Positions 21,212-32,024 of a stretch of 64,000 nt of DNA are shown here, piece by piece. The position numbers and the translations under genes are program-made. Numbering within the stretch: position 1 is the first letter of the stretch; every line of letters starts with the position of its first letter. The notes below the pieces were generated by a model that did no database searches, was not told the origin of the DNA, and saw only the letters and a list, made by a program, of their open reading frames with translations. This DNA comes from Porodaedalea pini (taxonomy: Eukaryota; Basidiomycota; Agaricomycetes; Hymenochaetales; Hymenochaetaceae), in NCBI GenBank assembly GCA_002794775.1, contig NBAY01000004.1, positions 1 to 64,000 of the forward strand, given 5' to 3'.

Positions 21212-22876
21212 CTGCCCTTTTTAGAAGTGTTGTCACACATCAAATTCATGTGGTTTTGATGCGTCTTGCGGCATAACTGCCGAAATTCGAGTAAATGACA
21301 ATTTACTGTGTCAATTCCTCACAATATATGTTCATTAAGCACTCAAAAAAATGTACTTGCTCATCCAAATCCGAATCTGTAAAAATATCCGAGGTTAGAT
21401 GAATTTTTTTGTCAAAATAAGTCAAACAATGTCGACCAGCCCTGTTTCAACACCTCACCCTCACTATATGCAAAAATCATACCCCTTTCCTCTCATCCTG
21501 TAATTTTTTTTTCTCCACCTATAAATTAGGTTCACATGTATGGCAATCCTGTGCATAAGTTTGGTGTCATTCTGTGCACTATTCGTGGTGTAATGAGGAT
21601 GTTTCTGTTCTTCAGACACCTGCTCTCACCTGGGTTTGGACAGTCCATTTCATACAGCTCTGCCAATTTGACAGGTAAAAATACAAAACTTCTTGCATTA
21701 CATAGACAATCCTATCTACTACAGCCTGGGTTATTTGGAGGCCCCTCCGCCTTGATTCAACACTGTAATGGTAATTTATTTTTGACCTGCATGCCATAGC
21801 ACCATGCGCCACCTGCACATCTGAAGTATAGAATTTGGGAACAACGTGTTGCTTCATAAGTACTACTCCATCTCAAGAAGAGATGGCTGCAGATATCTCA
21901 CCGGCATACCAGGTGAGTGTATCCACCATGCAGGACCACTAATAGATACACAAGTGTATGTTCATGCAAACAGACTCAAAGATGTCCTTTCAGATCCAGA
22001 ACAGCAACAGCTGGCAGCCTCTTCTTGATCAAGAGCAAGGCATAACCATTGTCGCCCACAGTCTAGACAGAAGAGCAGATGGCTTCACTGAAGAGAGGTT
22101 GGCGTGCTACAATGGTCAGCGGTATATGCAGATTAGGGTTGGCACATGAACACATTCACCATGAAAACACCCTTCTCTCCCACCACAATGACACATGGCA
22201 AGGCCCTCTTGAATGATGTGTGATCCATTCTCTTCAAGCTGCACCAATCCAATGAGTTCACCATGGACCATCTTTCTGCATTGATGGATGTCAATCGTCA
22301 AACAATCTATCAAATCATAAAAGACTGGAAGGCTACTGGGGGCATCAAGAGAGATAGAAAGAGGACTGGCCAGCCAAGGCTGTTGGACTATCCAGATGTA
22401 CAGGTGAGGTGTAGTGTGCCAGCACTGACAGACATTGCTCATCAGGATTCCATTTGCCACCAGTATCTCCTCAGTTCAGTCAATCAACACAGGGACCTAT
22501 TCCTTGACGAGCTGAGGCAGAAGCTTGGTGCATCTTCTGATAAATATGTTTTGGACTCTACAATATGGAGGACATTGGAACGAGCTGGATTCACTATGAA
22601 AAGGGTATGGTCTTTTGTTTTCAACTAGTTGAGCCCAAATCCAACCTGGTCAAAGATTTCAAAGAAGGCATGCGAACACAGCGAGACTGCATGAATACAA
22701 TATCATCTCAAAATTGGCAAGAAATATGAAGCTGAACAGCTCGTGTTCATTGACAAAAGCGCTTGTGACCGTCGCACTTTCTTGAGAAAAAAGGCATGGG
22801 CTTTACATGGGCATCAAGCCAGCTGCAAACAGTTTTTCACTAGGAGAAAGAGATACACATAGTCCCATCATACCTC
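21212..22876 (+). mobile_element. Tc1/mariner-like element, 3'-truncated by gypsy A
   Basis: Starts after TA (21210-21211) with CTGCCCTTTTTAGAAGTGTT and encodes a decayed transposase downstream. At 22877 the gypsy A LTR interrupts it, and its 3' end is not in the window. From 21336 onward the sequence is present again, inverted, at 33480-35020. Confidence 0.8.
22161..22876 (+). pseudogene. Tc1/mariner-like transposase remnant (IS630-type)
   Basis: A possible ATG at 22161 is followed by a TGA at 22221 where arginine is expected, then by a helix-turn-helix region (MDHLSALMDVNRQTIYQIIK, then RTGQPRLLDYPDVQ). An inferred intron at 22404-22463 (60 bp, so readable through) joins DVQ to YLLSSVNQHRDLFLDELRQK. 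A second intron-like segment follows position 22600. The first catalytic aspartate lies in QLVFIDKSACDRRT (~22745-22780; the family norm is FIDES). After KRYT the frame stops at about 22860 and the gypsy A LTR follows, so the other two acidic residues are lost. Not functional; in its intact form it would cut and paste elements with CTGCCCTTTT ends. Confidence 0.8.
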
Positions 22877-23269
22877 TGTCAGGACTTGAACTTTTCCCTT
22901 TCCTTTAATTTCCCCTTTTACCATTTCCTTTCTTTTAACCGCTCCTTTTCATTATATTTAACAGTCTTTTCAATCATTTCCCATGCTTATGTCATCCACA
23001 ATCCTTCCCACACTCGTTCTATCTGACCCAACCTTCATTCATTCCATTATATAAACTATACAGTTCTTAGATAATATGGTCTCACAGGTCCTGAGCTTAA
23101 AAGGAAGAGGAATCGTGCTTGAACACCTGTTCTGCTTTTCCTCTTACCTCCGTGATGACCTAGCCTGAGTAAGCGTGTCCCAAGCCCTCGCTTGAGTTAG
23201 AGCACGTCCCAGATGACAGTCAGCCGAGGCCTGCCCAGTCCAAGTCATCTCCTGGACTCCCGCCTAACA
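22877..23269 (+). repeat. 5' LTR of gypsy A (393 bp)
   Basis: TGTCAGGACTTG...GCCTAACA, followed by TAAAAGCAGAAC. The primer-site bases AAAAGCAGAAC are complementary to GTTCTGCTTTT inside the LTR. The mirror copy is at 33087-33479. Confidence 0.85.
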
Positions 23270-23663
23270 TAAAAGCAGAACCCCACCCAGGCTCATCCCC
23301 AGCATACATTGTTGCTGTCGACTCACCTTCACTCAGTCTAGAGGAGCACTCCCCTCAACAAACTTGACGTGTAAAATCCCTGAACGACATCCCTCAACCC
23401 TGCCCAGACGTTTTTGGACATTCATGTATTATGTGACATCCCAACCAACTTTTTCCGACCCTGGCTCTCCGCATCTCCCTTTGGTGGAGGAGCCATCTAA
23501 CTTGGACGTGGGTAACCGGACACATACAGTCATCGACGTCATTGTCAATTGTTATCTCAGCTGTGTCCTTCCACCTGATCATTAACATTGCTGACAAACC
23601 CATTCAATGTTGGCATAATCCCATATCGAACAAACAACCGATCCCCATCCCTCCACCGTCATC

Positions 23664-23929
23664 AAGATAGATCTCACCAATGAACAGTGATGGGCCCTCT
23701 CTGCATCAGCACACTGGGATCCAGACCGACCAGGCTACATTGTGACCAACAACAGCGGTATTGTACACAACATCTGGTACAGTGAGATCAGAAAGGCCTG
23801 GCATTCAACAAGTGAAGACAGGAAAAGAGCCAGGTGGCCCCCAGCTGCACCATTGTCACCTGCAGCATCTACATCGACCGTTGCCCTACCACTGACTCCA
23901 GGGCCATACCGAGAAATCTGCAGGGACTT
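23664..23929 (+). pseudogene. Gypsy A gag, 5' part
   Basis: Reads KIDLTNEQ-stop-WALSASAHWDPDRPGY, then NIWYSEIRKAWHSTSE and LTPGPYREICRDF. The same segment is found in gags D, E and F. No ATG opens it; the frame has an early in-frame stop. It is interrupted at 23929 by gypsy B (duplication GACTT) and resumes at 30884 in the same frame. Confidence 0.7.
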
Positions 23930-24358
23930 TGTCAGCGACAGACTACGCAAGAGGTAACCGGGTCGCGCGGAACTCAGTCAGGGGGAGAGAGTGGTAAGCC
24001 AGGGGGAGCAGACACAGCGCAGGGATAGGAGACAGTTTCTGGACGTAGCCAGGTAGAATTGACCAGGTCGAAACTAAAGGATAAGTACAGGAGGACTACC
24101 TACTTATATACCCTACAGCGGCTGCGCACGGACCAGGGAATTAGCTACTACATAAGGATAGGTGACGGAATGTTGTGGAATGTCGTAGAACAATAGCGTC
24201 ATAGTATCAGTCAGCGAATAATGACAGTGTGAGAAAGGGGCGTAATGGATACGAGTAAGTCGAAATAGGTGTGATTAGTAATGAGTGGATAAGATATGAT
24301 AAGATAAGATAAAGGAAAATGATAAGAGAATAAAACAATTAAAAAGGCGTCCATGACA
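23930..24358 (-). repeat. 3' LTR of gypsy B
   Basis: 429 bp, TGTCAGCGACAGAC...CGTCCATGACA on the plus strand. Bordered internally by the purine tract GAAGGGGAGGGTCA (minus strand). Confidence 0.93.
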
Positions 24359-24370
24359 TGACCCTCCCCT

Positions 24371-26038
24371 TCAAGGCGAGCATCCCGATCGCCCTTGTTC
24401 CCTACCCTGGAACTTACCGGCCCACCACTGTGCCACTCCTTCCTGCCTCCCAGGCTCCGTCATTTTGAATACAGGTCGGAACTTCAGTTGTGACATCTCT
24501 AGGGTGTTGAGGGCACGAGGAGCACTGGGAGTCGATTTATGAAATTCATCAATGGCCTTTTGAGAATTCGTCAAATTCTCAATTGGCTCCCAGGTGCGTT
24601 CTTCATTCGGATACCCTTTCCAATGTACGAGGTATTTGAGCTTCCCTCGCACAAGTTTGGAGTCGACAACCTTTTCGACCTCATATTCCGGCACATCATC
24701 AATGATCTCGGGCGGGGGTGGAGGATCCTGCTTTTGCAACGTATACTGCGGCTCGTGGTATGGGGAGAGGAGCACTTCATTGAAAACCGGATAGACTTTT
24801 TTCCATGTACGTGGAAGTTTAAGCCTATATGCTGACGTGCCGATTTTCTTTTCAATAATGAAGGGCCCATAGCGTTTATCTCCCAGCTTCTTCATAGGAC
24901 GATCTGTCTTTAAGTGAGTTCCTTCGAGCATGACCTTATCCCCAGGTTTATACTCGATGGATTCTCCCTTTGTCCTATCATAGAAGCGCTTCATGGTTTC
25001 GGCCGCATGCTTTAACGCCGATTTGGTTTCCTCCCTGATCTTGGCCATCCGGTCGGCAAACTGCTTAGCGGACTCATTGGTCGATTCGCGTCTAGGATTC
25101 GTACCCTTATATGGGTGTCTCCCATGGTTGACGAAAAAGGGTGACGCTCCTGTCGACGTTTGTTCTTTGTCGTTATACGCGAATTCCGCTAGCGCAAGCC
25201 ATTCCGCCCAGTCCGACTGATGGTGGTTAACAAAGAGACGAAGGTACTGTTTGATCTCTTGGTTTATCCGTTCTGTCTGACCATCCATTTGTGGGTGATA
25301 TGCCGTTGACGGGTTTCCCTCGATGCCCAGTAACCGGTATAGTTCGTTCATGAATTTGGACTCGAACTGTGATCCTCTGTCATGAATAAACTTGCGCGGT
25401 ATGCCGTGTAGCCTGAAGACATGATCCCGGTAGAGTCTCGCCATTCCTTCCGACGTTATGCTCACTGAGGTAGGGATCGCATGCACCTGTTTACTGAACC
25501 TGTCAATGAAGACACAGATTGCGTTATGCCCATTGGACTCAGGTAGTTCGCCGATCAGGTCTGCCGTGACGATTTCCCAAGGACCTTTTGGGATCTCGTT
25601 CAGGTTCAGAGGATTATGCGGTTTCGCTCTGTGTGCCTTGGTACGTTGGCACGCATCACATCCCTCGACATATATTCGAACATCTCGTTGGATTCCCGGC
25701 CACCAGTAGTTGCGTGTGATCAACTCATGGGTCTTGTAGCATCCTGGGTGTCCTGCGAGCGTGCTGTCATGATGGTTGCGAATGATGTCTTCTCGGAGCT
25801 TATGGTCTTTTGGCACGTAGATTCTGCCCTTCCACATCAACAACCCTTCTTCTTCATCCCATTCTCGTTCCTTCCGCTCCAACGCCTTCACAACTGCTCT
25901 GTCCCTGTTGTTTCGTACCCTTTTAATTCGTTTGACAAAATCTGCATCCAGCGCTTCTAGCAGTGTTTCGTTTACAAATAGGTCCGGTTTGAGCAAAACG
26001 ATGTTGATATTGTCATTCTCCCCCCTCTCATGATCCGC
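24371..26038 (-). pseudogene. Gypsy B pol, part 2: integrase and chromodomain
   Basis: Continues the pol frame after the TGA at 26039-26041. Numbering from the MLKPDLF methionine (25996): zinc-binding HHCC with H76, H83, C113 and C116; catalytic D146 (VTADLIGEL), D206 (HDRGSQF) and E242 (QTERINQE) with canonical D35E spacing; a GPF-type module (YGPFIIEKKIG); and a chromodomain at ~437-487 (YEVEKVVDSK, KYLVHWKGY, RTWEPIENL). Chromodomains steer chromoviruses towards methylated H3K9 chromatin. All catalytic residues are intact; translation depends on passing the TGA, so it is a pseudogene unless readthrough occurs. Confidence 0.88.
24375..24393 (-). other. Hairpin before the gypsy B polypurine tract
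   Basis: GGCGA/TCGCC stem with a 9-nt loop, directly 5' (minus strand) of TTGAAGGGGAGGG. It sits where gypsies C-F and G have different stems. Confidence 0.45.
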
Positions 26039-28543
26039 TCATCTCGAGAGGAGGTCAGCCTTCATCATCAGGGCACCTGGTTTATGGAACAGTTTGAAGT
26101 CGTAGTCCGCTAACTCCTGTAGCCATCTCGCTTGTCGGTGGTTAATCTTCTGGGGTTTTCGGAAATACTGGAGGTTGAGGTGATCCGACCAGATTTCAAA
26201 GGTTTGCGTTGTCCCTAGAAGATATTGTCGCCAGTCATCCAGTGCACACATGATCACGAACATCTCTTTGTCGTAGATTTCATAGTTGCGCTCTGCTTGG
26301 CTAAGCGCTTGCGATCGGTATGCGATTGGATGCCACTTTCCGTCAATGAATTGGGACAGAATGGCGCCGTTAGCGAAATGCGACGAATCGGCCTCCACCC
26401 GAAATTGACCATCATCAGTAGGCACTGTGAGTACGGGTTTTTCACAGAGCTTCTGCTTCAGACGTTCAAAGGCCTCCTGTTGCTCCACCTCCCACTTCCA
26501 CTCTACATCTCCGGTCAACACTGTCAGGGGCTTTGCATAATGACTGAACGCTAGGATAAAGCGGCGGTAATAGTTGCAGAACCCAAGGAAAGACTGTAGT
26601 TCTTTCTTGTTCTTAGGTACTGGCCAATCTTTTACGCCTGCTACTTTGGCTGGATCCATGCGAATCTGTCCGTTTCCGAGGATATGCCCAAGATAGTTCA
26701 TGGTCTCTTGAGCGAAGCTGCACTTTTCTGGCTTTAAGAACAACTTGTTTGCTCGCAACACTTCCAGGACTTGTCGGACGAGTTTGTCATGATGTTCGCG
26801 AGTTCGTGCGAAGATCAGAATGTCATCCATGTAGACTATGACGTGTCCATCATTGACGAGTTCTCGGAATATCTCGTTCATGAATCCTTGGAAAGTTGCC
26901 AGTGAGTTTGTGAGACCGAAAAACATGACCGTTGGTTCGAATAGACCGCGGTTTGTCCTGAAGGCGGCTTTATGCTCGTCACCCTCTCGAATCCGAATGT
27001 TATTGTAACCCCAACGTATGTCAAGCTTCGTGAAGAATTTCGCCTGCTTTGTCTTGTCAATGAGCTCTTGGATCAGAGGTAACGGGTATTTGTTCTTAAC
27101 TGTCATGTCATTGAGTTTGCGATAATCCTGTACGGGGCGAAGCTTGCCATCCTTCTTTTTGATGAAGAAGAAGGGTGATGCCATCTTGGATTGAGAGTTG
27201 CGAATACGGCCGGTTCTCAGGTTTTCGGCGAGGAATTCGTCAAGTGCCACCTGTTCAGATGGACTGAGTGGGTAGATTTTACAGTCAGAGAGTTTTGAAC
27301 CTGGCTTGAGTTCAATAGTGTGATCCCAAGGGCGTCTCTCTGGTAACTGATTGAATTCCTGTTCGCTGAAGACGTCCGCAAACTCTTTGACATAGTCTGG
27401 GACCTCCTCAAGTGCCTGTTGCCTGGCCTTCAGCGCTTTTCTTGGATCGGACTTAATGTACCTGTCCCAATCGAAGAGGAAGAGCTGATCGCCGTCTTCA
27501 AGTTCCACCAGATCAAGGTTTTCGTCAGGGTCTGCATCAATGTCCTCTAGACTATGGATATAGCCGCATACATCGGGGCATCGATCGAATTCGATTGTTG
27601 ATCTTTGCCAGTCGATGTTGGGATTGTGCAGCTTTAACCATTCATGTCCGATGAACACATCTGTTTTCCCTAGATCTGTGACTGCAAAGTGGATGCGCTC
27701 CAAATGATCCTTAATTGTCATGCGCATTTCCACAAACTCTGTGATCGAGCCGTCCTTGTTGAGCATGCCGTCAGCATTATAGACTCGGATTGGGATGGGT
27801 GTCTTTTTTGTCCTGATCTGATGCTTTTCGACGAAGGATCGGTTGATACACGAGCCAGTGCAGCCACTGTCCAGTAGGGCGTCTACCTTGAACTGGTTAC
27901 CGGTGTCGGTCGTTTGAAGGAGAATCGGTACCATGAGCTGTTGCCCCCGAGACCCTCTTACGAACCGTTTCGGACCCCTCAGGTCCCTAACAGCTGCCAC
28001 GGCATCTGATTCTTCTAGCGCAATGATTTGATGCACCGTCTCTTCATTCGCTTCAGCATGCCTCTGCTGTTTCATCCACACTCGGAGAGTCGTTAAAGCA
28101 CTTTCGAGTTTATCCTCTTTGAGACGCCGTACCACCCATGGGGCAGTAAAGGGTACAGGGCGATCTCTCCAGGACTTCCTCTCTGCTTGTTTCGACGAGT
28201 TTTCATTTTTCACGGATTTCGGTTCAGTTCCGGCCAGGGAAGAAATAGAATTAAAAGATTCGGAATAGGGTTTTACATGATTTTCTGACACAGGAGTAGA
28301 ACAAGACGATGAGGCAGAAGTGTTGTTACATGTAGGTATATCTACACTACTAACTACTGGTACAGGAACAGAAGGAATATTTTTGCGAGTGACATTGCTT
28401 TTTACATTTTTTTGTTGTGTTTTATCTAAATTATCTACAGAGTCCATAGAATTATCAAAAATGGCCGTTTGAAAAACCGAAACTGAACCTATCCCAGTCA
28501 GTGCCGTGTTCACTGCTGGGGCTCCGCAAAATCCAACTCCTGT
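26039..28543 (-). CDS. Gypsy B pol, part 1: protease, reverse transcriptase, RNase H
   Basis: The frame is open from 28543 and is -1 relative to gag; the only start-like codon near the gag stop is GTG at 28513, so expression as a Gag-Pol fusion by frameshifting is likely. Domains: linker rich in S, T and N (first ~130 residues), aspartic protease (LLDSGCTGSCINRS, ~residue 210), reverse transcriptase (RKLNDMTVKNKYPLPLI; catalytic YMDDILIF near 26825), and RNase H (EADSSHFANGAIL, SDHLNLQYFRKPQKINHRQA). It ends with ADLLSR followed by TGA at 26039-26041. Arginine (CGA) is expected there, so the TGA is probably a C-to-T mutation; readthrough is the alternative. Confidence 0.88.
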   Translation of the reverse strand, partial: TGVGFCGAPAVNTALTGIGSVSVFQTAIFDNSMDSVDNLDKTQQKNVKSNVTRKNIPSVPVPVVSSVDIPTCNNTSASSSCSTPVSENHVKPYSESFNSISSLAGTEPKSVKNENSSKQAERKSWRDRPVPFTAPWVVRRLKEDKLESALTTLRVWMKQQRHAEANEETVHQIIALEESDAVAAVRDLRGPKRFVRGSRGQQLMVPILLQTTDTGNQFKVDALLDSGCTGSCINRSFVEKHQIRTKKTPIPIRVYNADGMLNKDGSITEFVEMRMTIKDHLERIHFAVTDLGKTDVFIGHEWLKLHNPNIDWQRSTIEFDRCPDVCGYIHSLEDIDADPDENLDLVELEDGDQLFLFDWDRYIKSDPRKALKARQQALEEVPDYVKEFADVFSEQEFNQLPERRPWDHTIELKPGSKLSDCKIYPLSPSEQVALDEFLAENLRTGRIRNSQSKMASPFFFIKKKDGKLRPVQDYRKLNDMTVKNKYPLPLIQELIDKTKQAKFFTKLDIRWGYNNIRIREGDEHKAAFRTNRGLFEPTVMFFGLTNSLATFQGFMNEIFRELVNDGHVIVYMDDILIFARTREHHDKLVRQVLEVLRANKLFLKPEKCSFAQETMNYLGHILGNGQIRMDPAKVAGVKDWPVPKNKKELQSFLGFCNYYRRFILAFSHYAKPLTVLTGDVEWKWEVEQQEAFERLKQKLCEKPVLTVPTDDGQFRVEADSSHFANGAILSQFIDGKWHPIAYRSQALSQAERNYEIYDKEMFVIMCALDDWRQYLLGTTQTFEIWSDHLNLQYFRKPQKINHRQARWLQELADYDFKLFHKPGALMMKADLLSR

Positions 28544-29595
28544 TCAAAGAGCGCCTCCTCTTCATCCTCCGCAAAGTCTGACTCCTTGAGCATCGCGGTC
28601 TCGTCTGCCCAGACTTTTCTTTCTTGTGGCTCCATCCCCATCAACACCGCCCTTATTACCTGCTTCTTTTGCGGGCAATCCCTCTGTAGATGCCCAGGCT
28701 TCTTGCAGTAGTAACAGACTCCCGCTTTCCTCAGTTCTTCGAGCGAGACGTCCATTGGCTTCCCCATGCCTCCGTATGTGACTCCGGTGGCATCGCGCCT
28801 TTCGGGGATTCTAGGTGCGAATGTCTGGGTAGTTTTTGGTGGGGGTGCCTGAGGTCTGGATGGGGCAGTGCGCATCTGTTCAATGGCTTTCATCTGACGT
28901 CTAGCGTTGTCAAATCGAATGGCTTTTTCTTGCCAACCTTTGTACGTGGTTGGGACTGTGTCACTCATTTCGATCCGGTATACGATCTCTCTATCCAAGG
29001 CCTTCGTCAGTTTGTGGATGAGGGTGTCGTCATTTTTGGCGTCATCGCTGTATCCTGCCGCACGGCGATAGATATCGAACTGCTGGAAGAATTGGTCGGC
29101 TGTGATGTCCCGGGTGTGTTTCCAGCTGTCCAATTTCTGCATGGCGTTCATGCGTTCGTTCGGATCTCCGAACGCTTTCTCCAGTTGTTCGTTGAACTTC
29201 TGGTGACTGACGAGTGAAAAGATCAGATAGCCGTCCATTTTGATGCTTTCTAGGAAGTTCTGTGCCCAGAGTGCGGCCGAGCCTTCCGTCATGAACGATA
29301 ACACGAAAAGGAAGTAGTCCTTGTCGTTCACGAAGTCCTCTGCATTAGCTTCAACGTAAAGGGTGATGGCATGTTCGAACTTCTTATAGTCTCGCCCGTT
29401 GAATGCCTCGGGTTTGGTGATGTGTCTTCCTCCATTGCGGTTTGTTGGTGGAAGGACAGGTGCTGCTGCGGCTGCTGGCGCGGGGGTTGCTAATAATCCC
29501 AGGCCATGTAGCGCATTGATGATCTCCTGCATCATGTCATTTGAGATCGTCGGAGCTCCGGCCGCTGGCGTGGCTGGGGCTTGGGGTTCCGCCAT
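28510..29595 (-). CDS. Gypsy B gag (361 aa)
   Basis: The capsid-type domain (ITKPEAFNGRDYKKFEHAIT, LYVEANAEDF, ADQFFQQFDIYRRAAGY) and a single zinc knuckle CYYCKKPGHLQRDC near the C-terminus are typical of fungal Ty3/gypsy Gag. The ATG at 29595 (MAEPQAPATP) was chosen; a longer frame begins at a TTG. It stops at TGA 28510-28512, overlapping the pol frame. Gag packages the RNA and forms virus-like particles. No defect was seen. Confidence 0.9.
   Translation of the reverse strand: MAEPQAPATPAAGAPTISNDMMQEIINALHGLGLLATPAPAAAAAPVLPPTNRNGGRHITKPEAFNGRDYKKFEHAITLYVEANAEDFVNDKDYFLFVLSFMTEGSAALWAQNFLESIKMDGYLIFSLVSHQKFNEQLEKAFGDPNERMNAMQKLDSWKHTRDITADQFFQQFDIYRRAAGYSDDAKNDDTLIHKLTKALDREIVYRIEMSDTVPTTYKGWQEKAIRFDNARRQMKAIEQMRTAPSRPQAPPPKTTQTFAPRIPERRDATGVTYGGMGKPMDVSLEELRKAGVCYYCKKPGHLQRDCPQKKQVIRAVLMGMEPQERKVWADETAMLKESDFAEDEEEALFEQELDFAEPQQ
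28528..28534 (-). promoter_or_regulatory. Candidate -1 frameshift site, gypsy B
   Basis: GGATTTT (minus strand), read as GAT TTT in the gag frame and followed by GCG. It lies within the short gag/pol overlap. The A-site codon re-pairs perfectly after a -1 slip; the P-site does so poorly. Confidence 0.4.
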
Positions 29596-30449
29596 GATAG
29601 GCAAGGGTGTTGGTGATGGGTGGGGTGATTGGTGGGCTCCTAGCTCATCGTCTAGGCGTACTAGGTCGTTGTCGGTCAGTGGTGGTAGTTGTGCGAGAAC
29701 AGCGTCGGCAGTGTCTTCCGGTGGTGTATTCCACCGCTGTGCTGCTGATCCAGACGGTCGGGCGTATGGGTGTGGAGCCAGCTCAAATCAGAAATAACAC
29801 TGCCAGCTGACAGGTGGTGCGGACGCCTGCAGATCTGATCGAGCGCTGTAACAAACTCCGGGTGTGGTGGTCGACTTTCACTTGCTGATCAAACCCGGAT
29901 CTTCCTCTGTGAAGACTCCAACGGGCGCCAAGGGACCTTTCCGAAGATCACCCCCAAGGCCTGGTAGCTACTCTCGAGTGGGTCGGACTCAACGTTACCC
30001 CCTCTCAAACGAGCGCTGGTTGATCGAATAGAAAGAAGACGGCGGTTTACAGAACGAGTGAGTTTAATAATGAAAGTAATGAGTTAACGATGTATCGGCT
30101 TGATCGATGCACGTGAGATCGATCTGAGAGCAGGTGTGGGTCGAAGCGCTCGTAGTCGGGGTCGCAGTCCAAGTCGTCGGACGCGTCGGATAAGAATGTT
30201 GGTCTAGAGTTCGGGGTTACGGACAGGTAGTGGATGGTTTTGAGGTTGTTGGACAAGATGGGGGTTGAGAGTGATGATGATAGATAGGAGGAAGAGTTCA
30301 ATGGTGAGAGTGATTTGCGGGGTACAGGTAAAGGTGTAGATGGTAGCACGGTAGAGAGATTGTTGTTGGTAGGAGATGCGAATATTCAGAGCCAGCTTGG
30401 CGTCGGTGACTGAGAATGCGCAAGGCGGTAGGGGTAAGTTTCGATCTTG
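29596..30449 (-). other. Gypsy B leader (about 850 bp)
   Basis: Lies between the 5' LTR and the gag ATG. It has no convincing coding frame; short frames here lack domains. It should hold the packaging signal. The primer site is at its upstream edge. Confidence 0.6.
30437..30444 (-). other. Probable self-primer site of gypsy B
   Basis: Minus strand TCGAAACT, five bases after the LTR, is complementary to AGTTTCGA in the LTR (plus coordinates 30588-30595), which lies about 35 nt downstream of the TATATAAG box at 30623-30630. The match is 8 bp perfect, with further pairs beyond one mismatch. Confidence 0.5.
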
Positions 30450-30878
30450 TGTCAGCGACGGACTACGCAAGAGGTAACCGGGTCGCGCGGAACTCAGTCA
30501 GGGGGAGAGAGTGGTAAGCCAGGGGGAGCAGACACAGCGCAGGGATAGGAGACAGTTTCTGGACGTAGCCAGGTAGAATTGACCAGGTCGAAACTAAAGG
30601 ATAAGTACAGGAGGACTACCTACTTATATACCCTACAGCGGCTGCGCACGGACCAGGGAATTAGCTACTACATAAGGATAGGTGACGGAATGTTGTGGAA
30701 TGTCGTAGAACAATAGCGTCATAGTATCAGTCAGCGAATAATGACAGTGTGAGAAAGGGGCGTAATGGATACGAGTAAGTCGAAATAGGTGTGATTAGTA
30801 ATGAGTGGATAAGATATGATAAGATAAGATAAAGGAAAATGATAAGAGAATAAAACAATTAAAAAGGCGTCCATGACA
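30450..30878 (-). repeat. 5' LTR of gypsy B
   Basis: 429 bp, matching 23930-24358 at all but one position. Its TATA box on the minus strand is at 30623-30630. Confidence 0.94.
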
Positions 30879-30883
30879 GACTT

Positions 30884-32024
30884 GTCACCGCCAACCCCCC
30901 TTGAATCTTTGACGCCCACACCCAAACCAATAATGTTGATGAGCTTCAGCTAACAACAGCTAGAGCAGATTGCAGCAATTGTCATGGGCATCTTCACCGC
31001 TCAGGCGGTGAACACCCCAGTGGGCCAAGGAACTGCCCTGGCTCCCAATATCGATGTCGCCCGGCCACATGAATTCGCTGGTGGCAATGACTACCTTGGC
31101 TTCAAGTGCAAAGTCCTTCTCTTTGTCTTGGCCAACCTGAGCAGATATCTGATGTCAGTGAGCAAGATCTATGTCATGCTTTTGTACCTGAAGGGAGGTA
31201 ATGCATTGATGTGGGCACAAAACTACATTGAGGAGTTCACGACGAATGGCGCAGTGAATCTGACAGAGACTTGGACAAAGTTCCAGGAGTGTCTAGATGT
31301 GTCATTCAATGACCTGAACCACAAGGCGAAGGCCCTTGCGAAGATGCGCATGTTGGCCCAGAAGGATCTCATGGTGGACGAATTCTTCCAGAAGTTCAAT
31401 GTTTTGCATACAAAGGCAGGCATGACAGATGCTGCACATGACTTCAATGTCTGCATCCAGCTGCAGCAGGCCTTAAACCTTGAGGTGGTCTGAGGAGTCC
31501 TACAGTCATCACCAGTTCTAACAACCTATGAGGTGTGGAAGAAAAAGGCCATTGAGATTGATCACATCGAGCAACAAGTATGCAACATCCAGAAAGGACA
31601 CTTCAACCGTCCCCAGCTGCAGGTACCTCTGCACCAACAAGTTGTGCAACCACCCCCAGCCTGTCCACAGCCCAACACTCCCCACATCGGCAGGCGCAAT
31701 GTGACCAGGGTAACATTCAGCAGAGCTGGCCAACCAATAGACGTCTCAATGAACAAGATGCGTCAATGAGGGGCATGCTGGCTTTGTGGTGGCCAAGGGC
31801 ACTTTCAAAGGCAGTGCCTGCAGGGCAAGATGATCATGCAGCGTATGCTGTGGATGATGGAGCCAATGGAGCTTTGCATCTTCGCCGATGAACTTGGTGT
31901 GATGAAGGAGTCAGTTTTTGAGGAAGTTGTAGACACTCGGAAATCAACAGTGGAGGATTACATGGAAGAGAGCAATGATGAAGAGGTTGTCGACTCACAG
32001 GGTTTTGTGAGTGGTCAGGCATAG
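30884..32024 (+). pseudogene. Gypsy A gag, remainder
   Basis: Resumes the frame broken at 23929. The capsid core is IDVARPHEFAGGNDYL, LMVDEFFQKFNVLHTKAG. In-frame TGA at 31491 and 31767 replace expected arginines, and a TAA lies near 30945. The zinc knuckle CWLCGGQGHFQRQC follows, then an acidic tail (EESNDEEVVDSQ) and the stop TAG at 32022. The gag frame carries nonsense changes but no frameshift. Confidence 0.82.
32000..32006 (+). promoter_or_regulatory. Candidate -1 frameshift heptamer, gypsy A
   Basis: G GGT TTT in the gag frame, 15 nt before the gag stop; pol continues in the -1 frame. It fits the canonical X XXY YYZ pattern. Confidence 0.55.

Larger units (their letters stand above)
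21336..23829 (+). repeat. Left arm of a 2494-bp inverted duplication
   Basis: Position x pairs with 56356-x along the whole arm without indels. Several separate stretches totalling over half the arm were compared, including a 9-base homopolymer, with no mismatch. The arm contains Tc1-like sequence, the gypsy A LTR and the start of its gag. At 23830 the pairing ends within gag. Confidence 0.93.
23930..30878 (-). mobile_element. Gypsy B: nearly intact chromodomain Ty3/gypsy element (6949 bp)
   Basis: Two 429-bp LTRs differ at one position (a CpG transition, near 23939/30459). The target duplication GACTT is at 23925-23929 and 30879-30883. On the minus strand the order is leader, gag, protease-RT-RNase H, integrase-chromodomain, polypurine tract. 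One in-frame TGA in pol is the only coding defect seen, which makes it the youngest element in the window. Confidence 0.95.

Noticed and set aside
28690..29217. Plus-strand frames opposite gypsy B gag (175 and 132 codons)
   Set aside because: Antisense shadows; the minus-strand frame has the capsid and zinc-knuckle motifs.
30047..30470. Short minus-strand frames in the gypsy B leader
   Set aside because: They begin at alternative codons, are S/T/L-rich low-complexity sequence, and lie in a leader of ordinary length.
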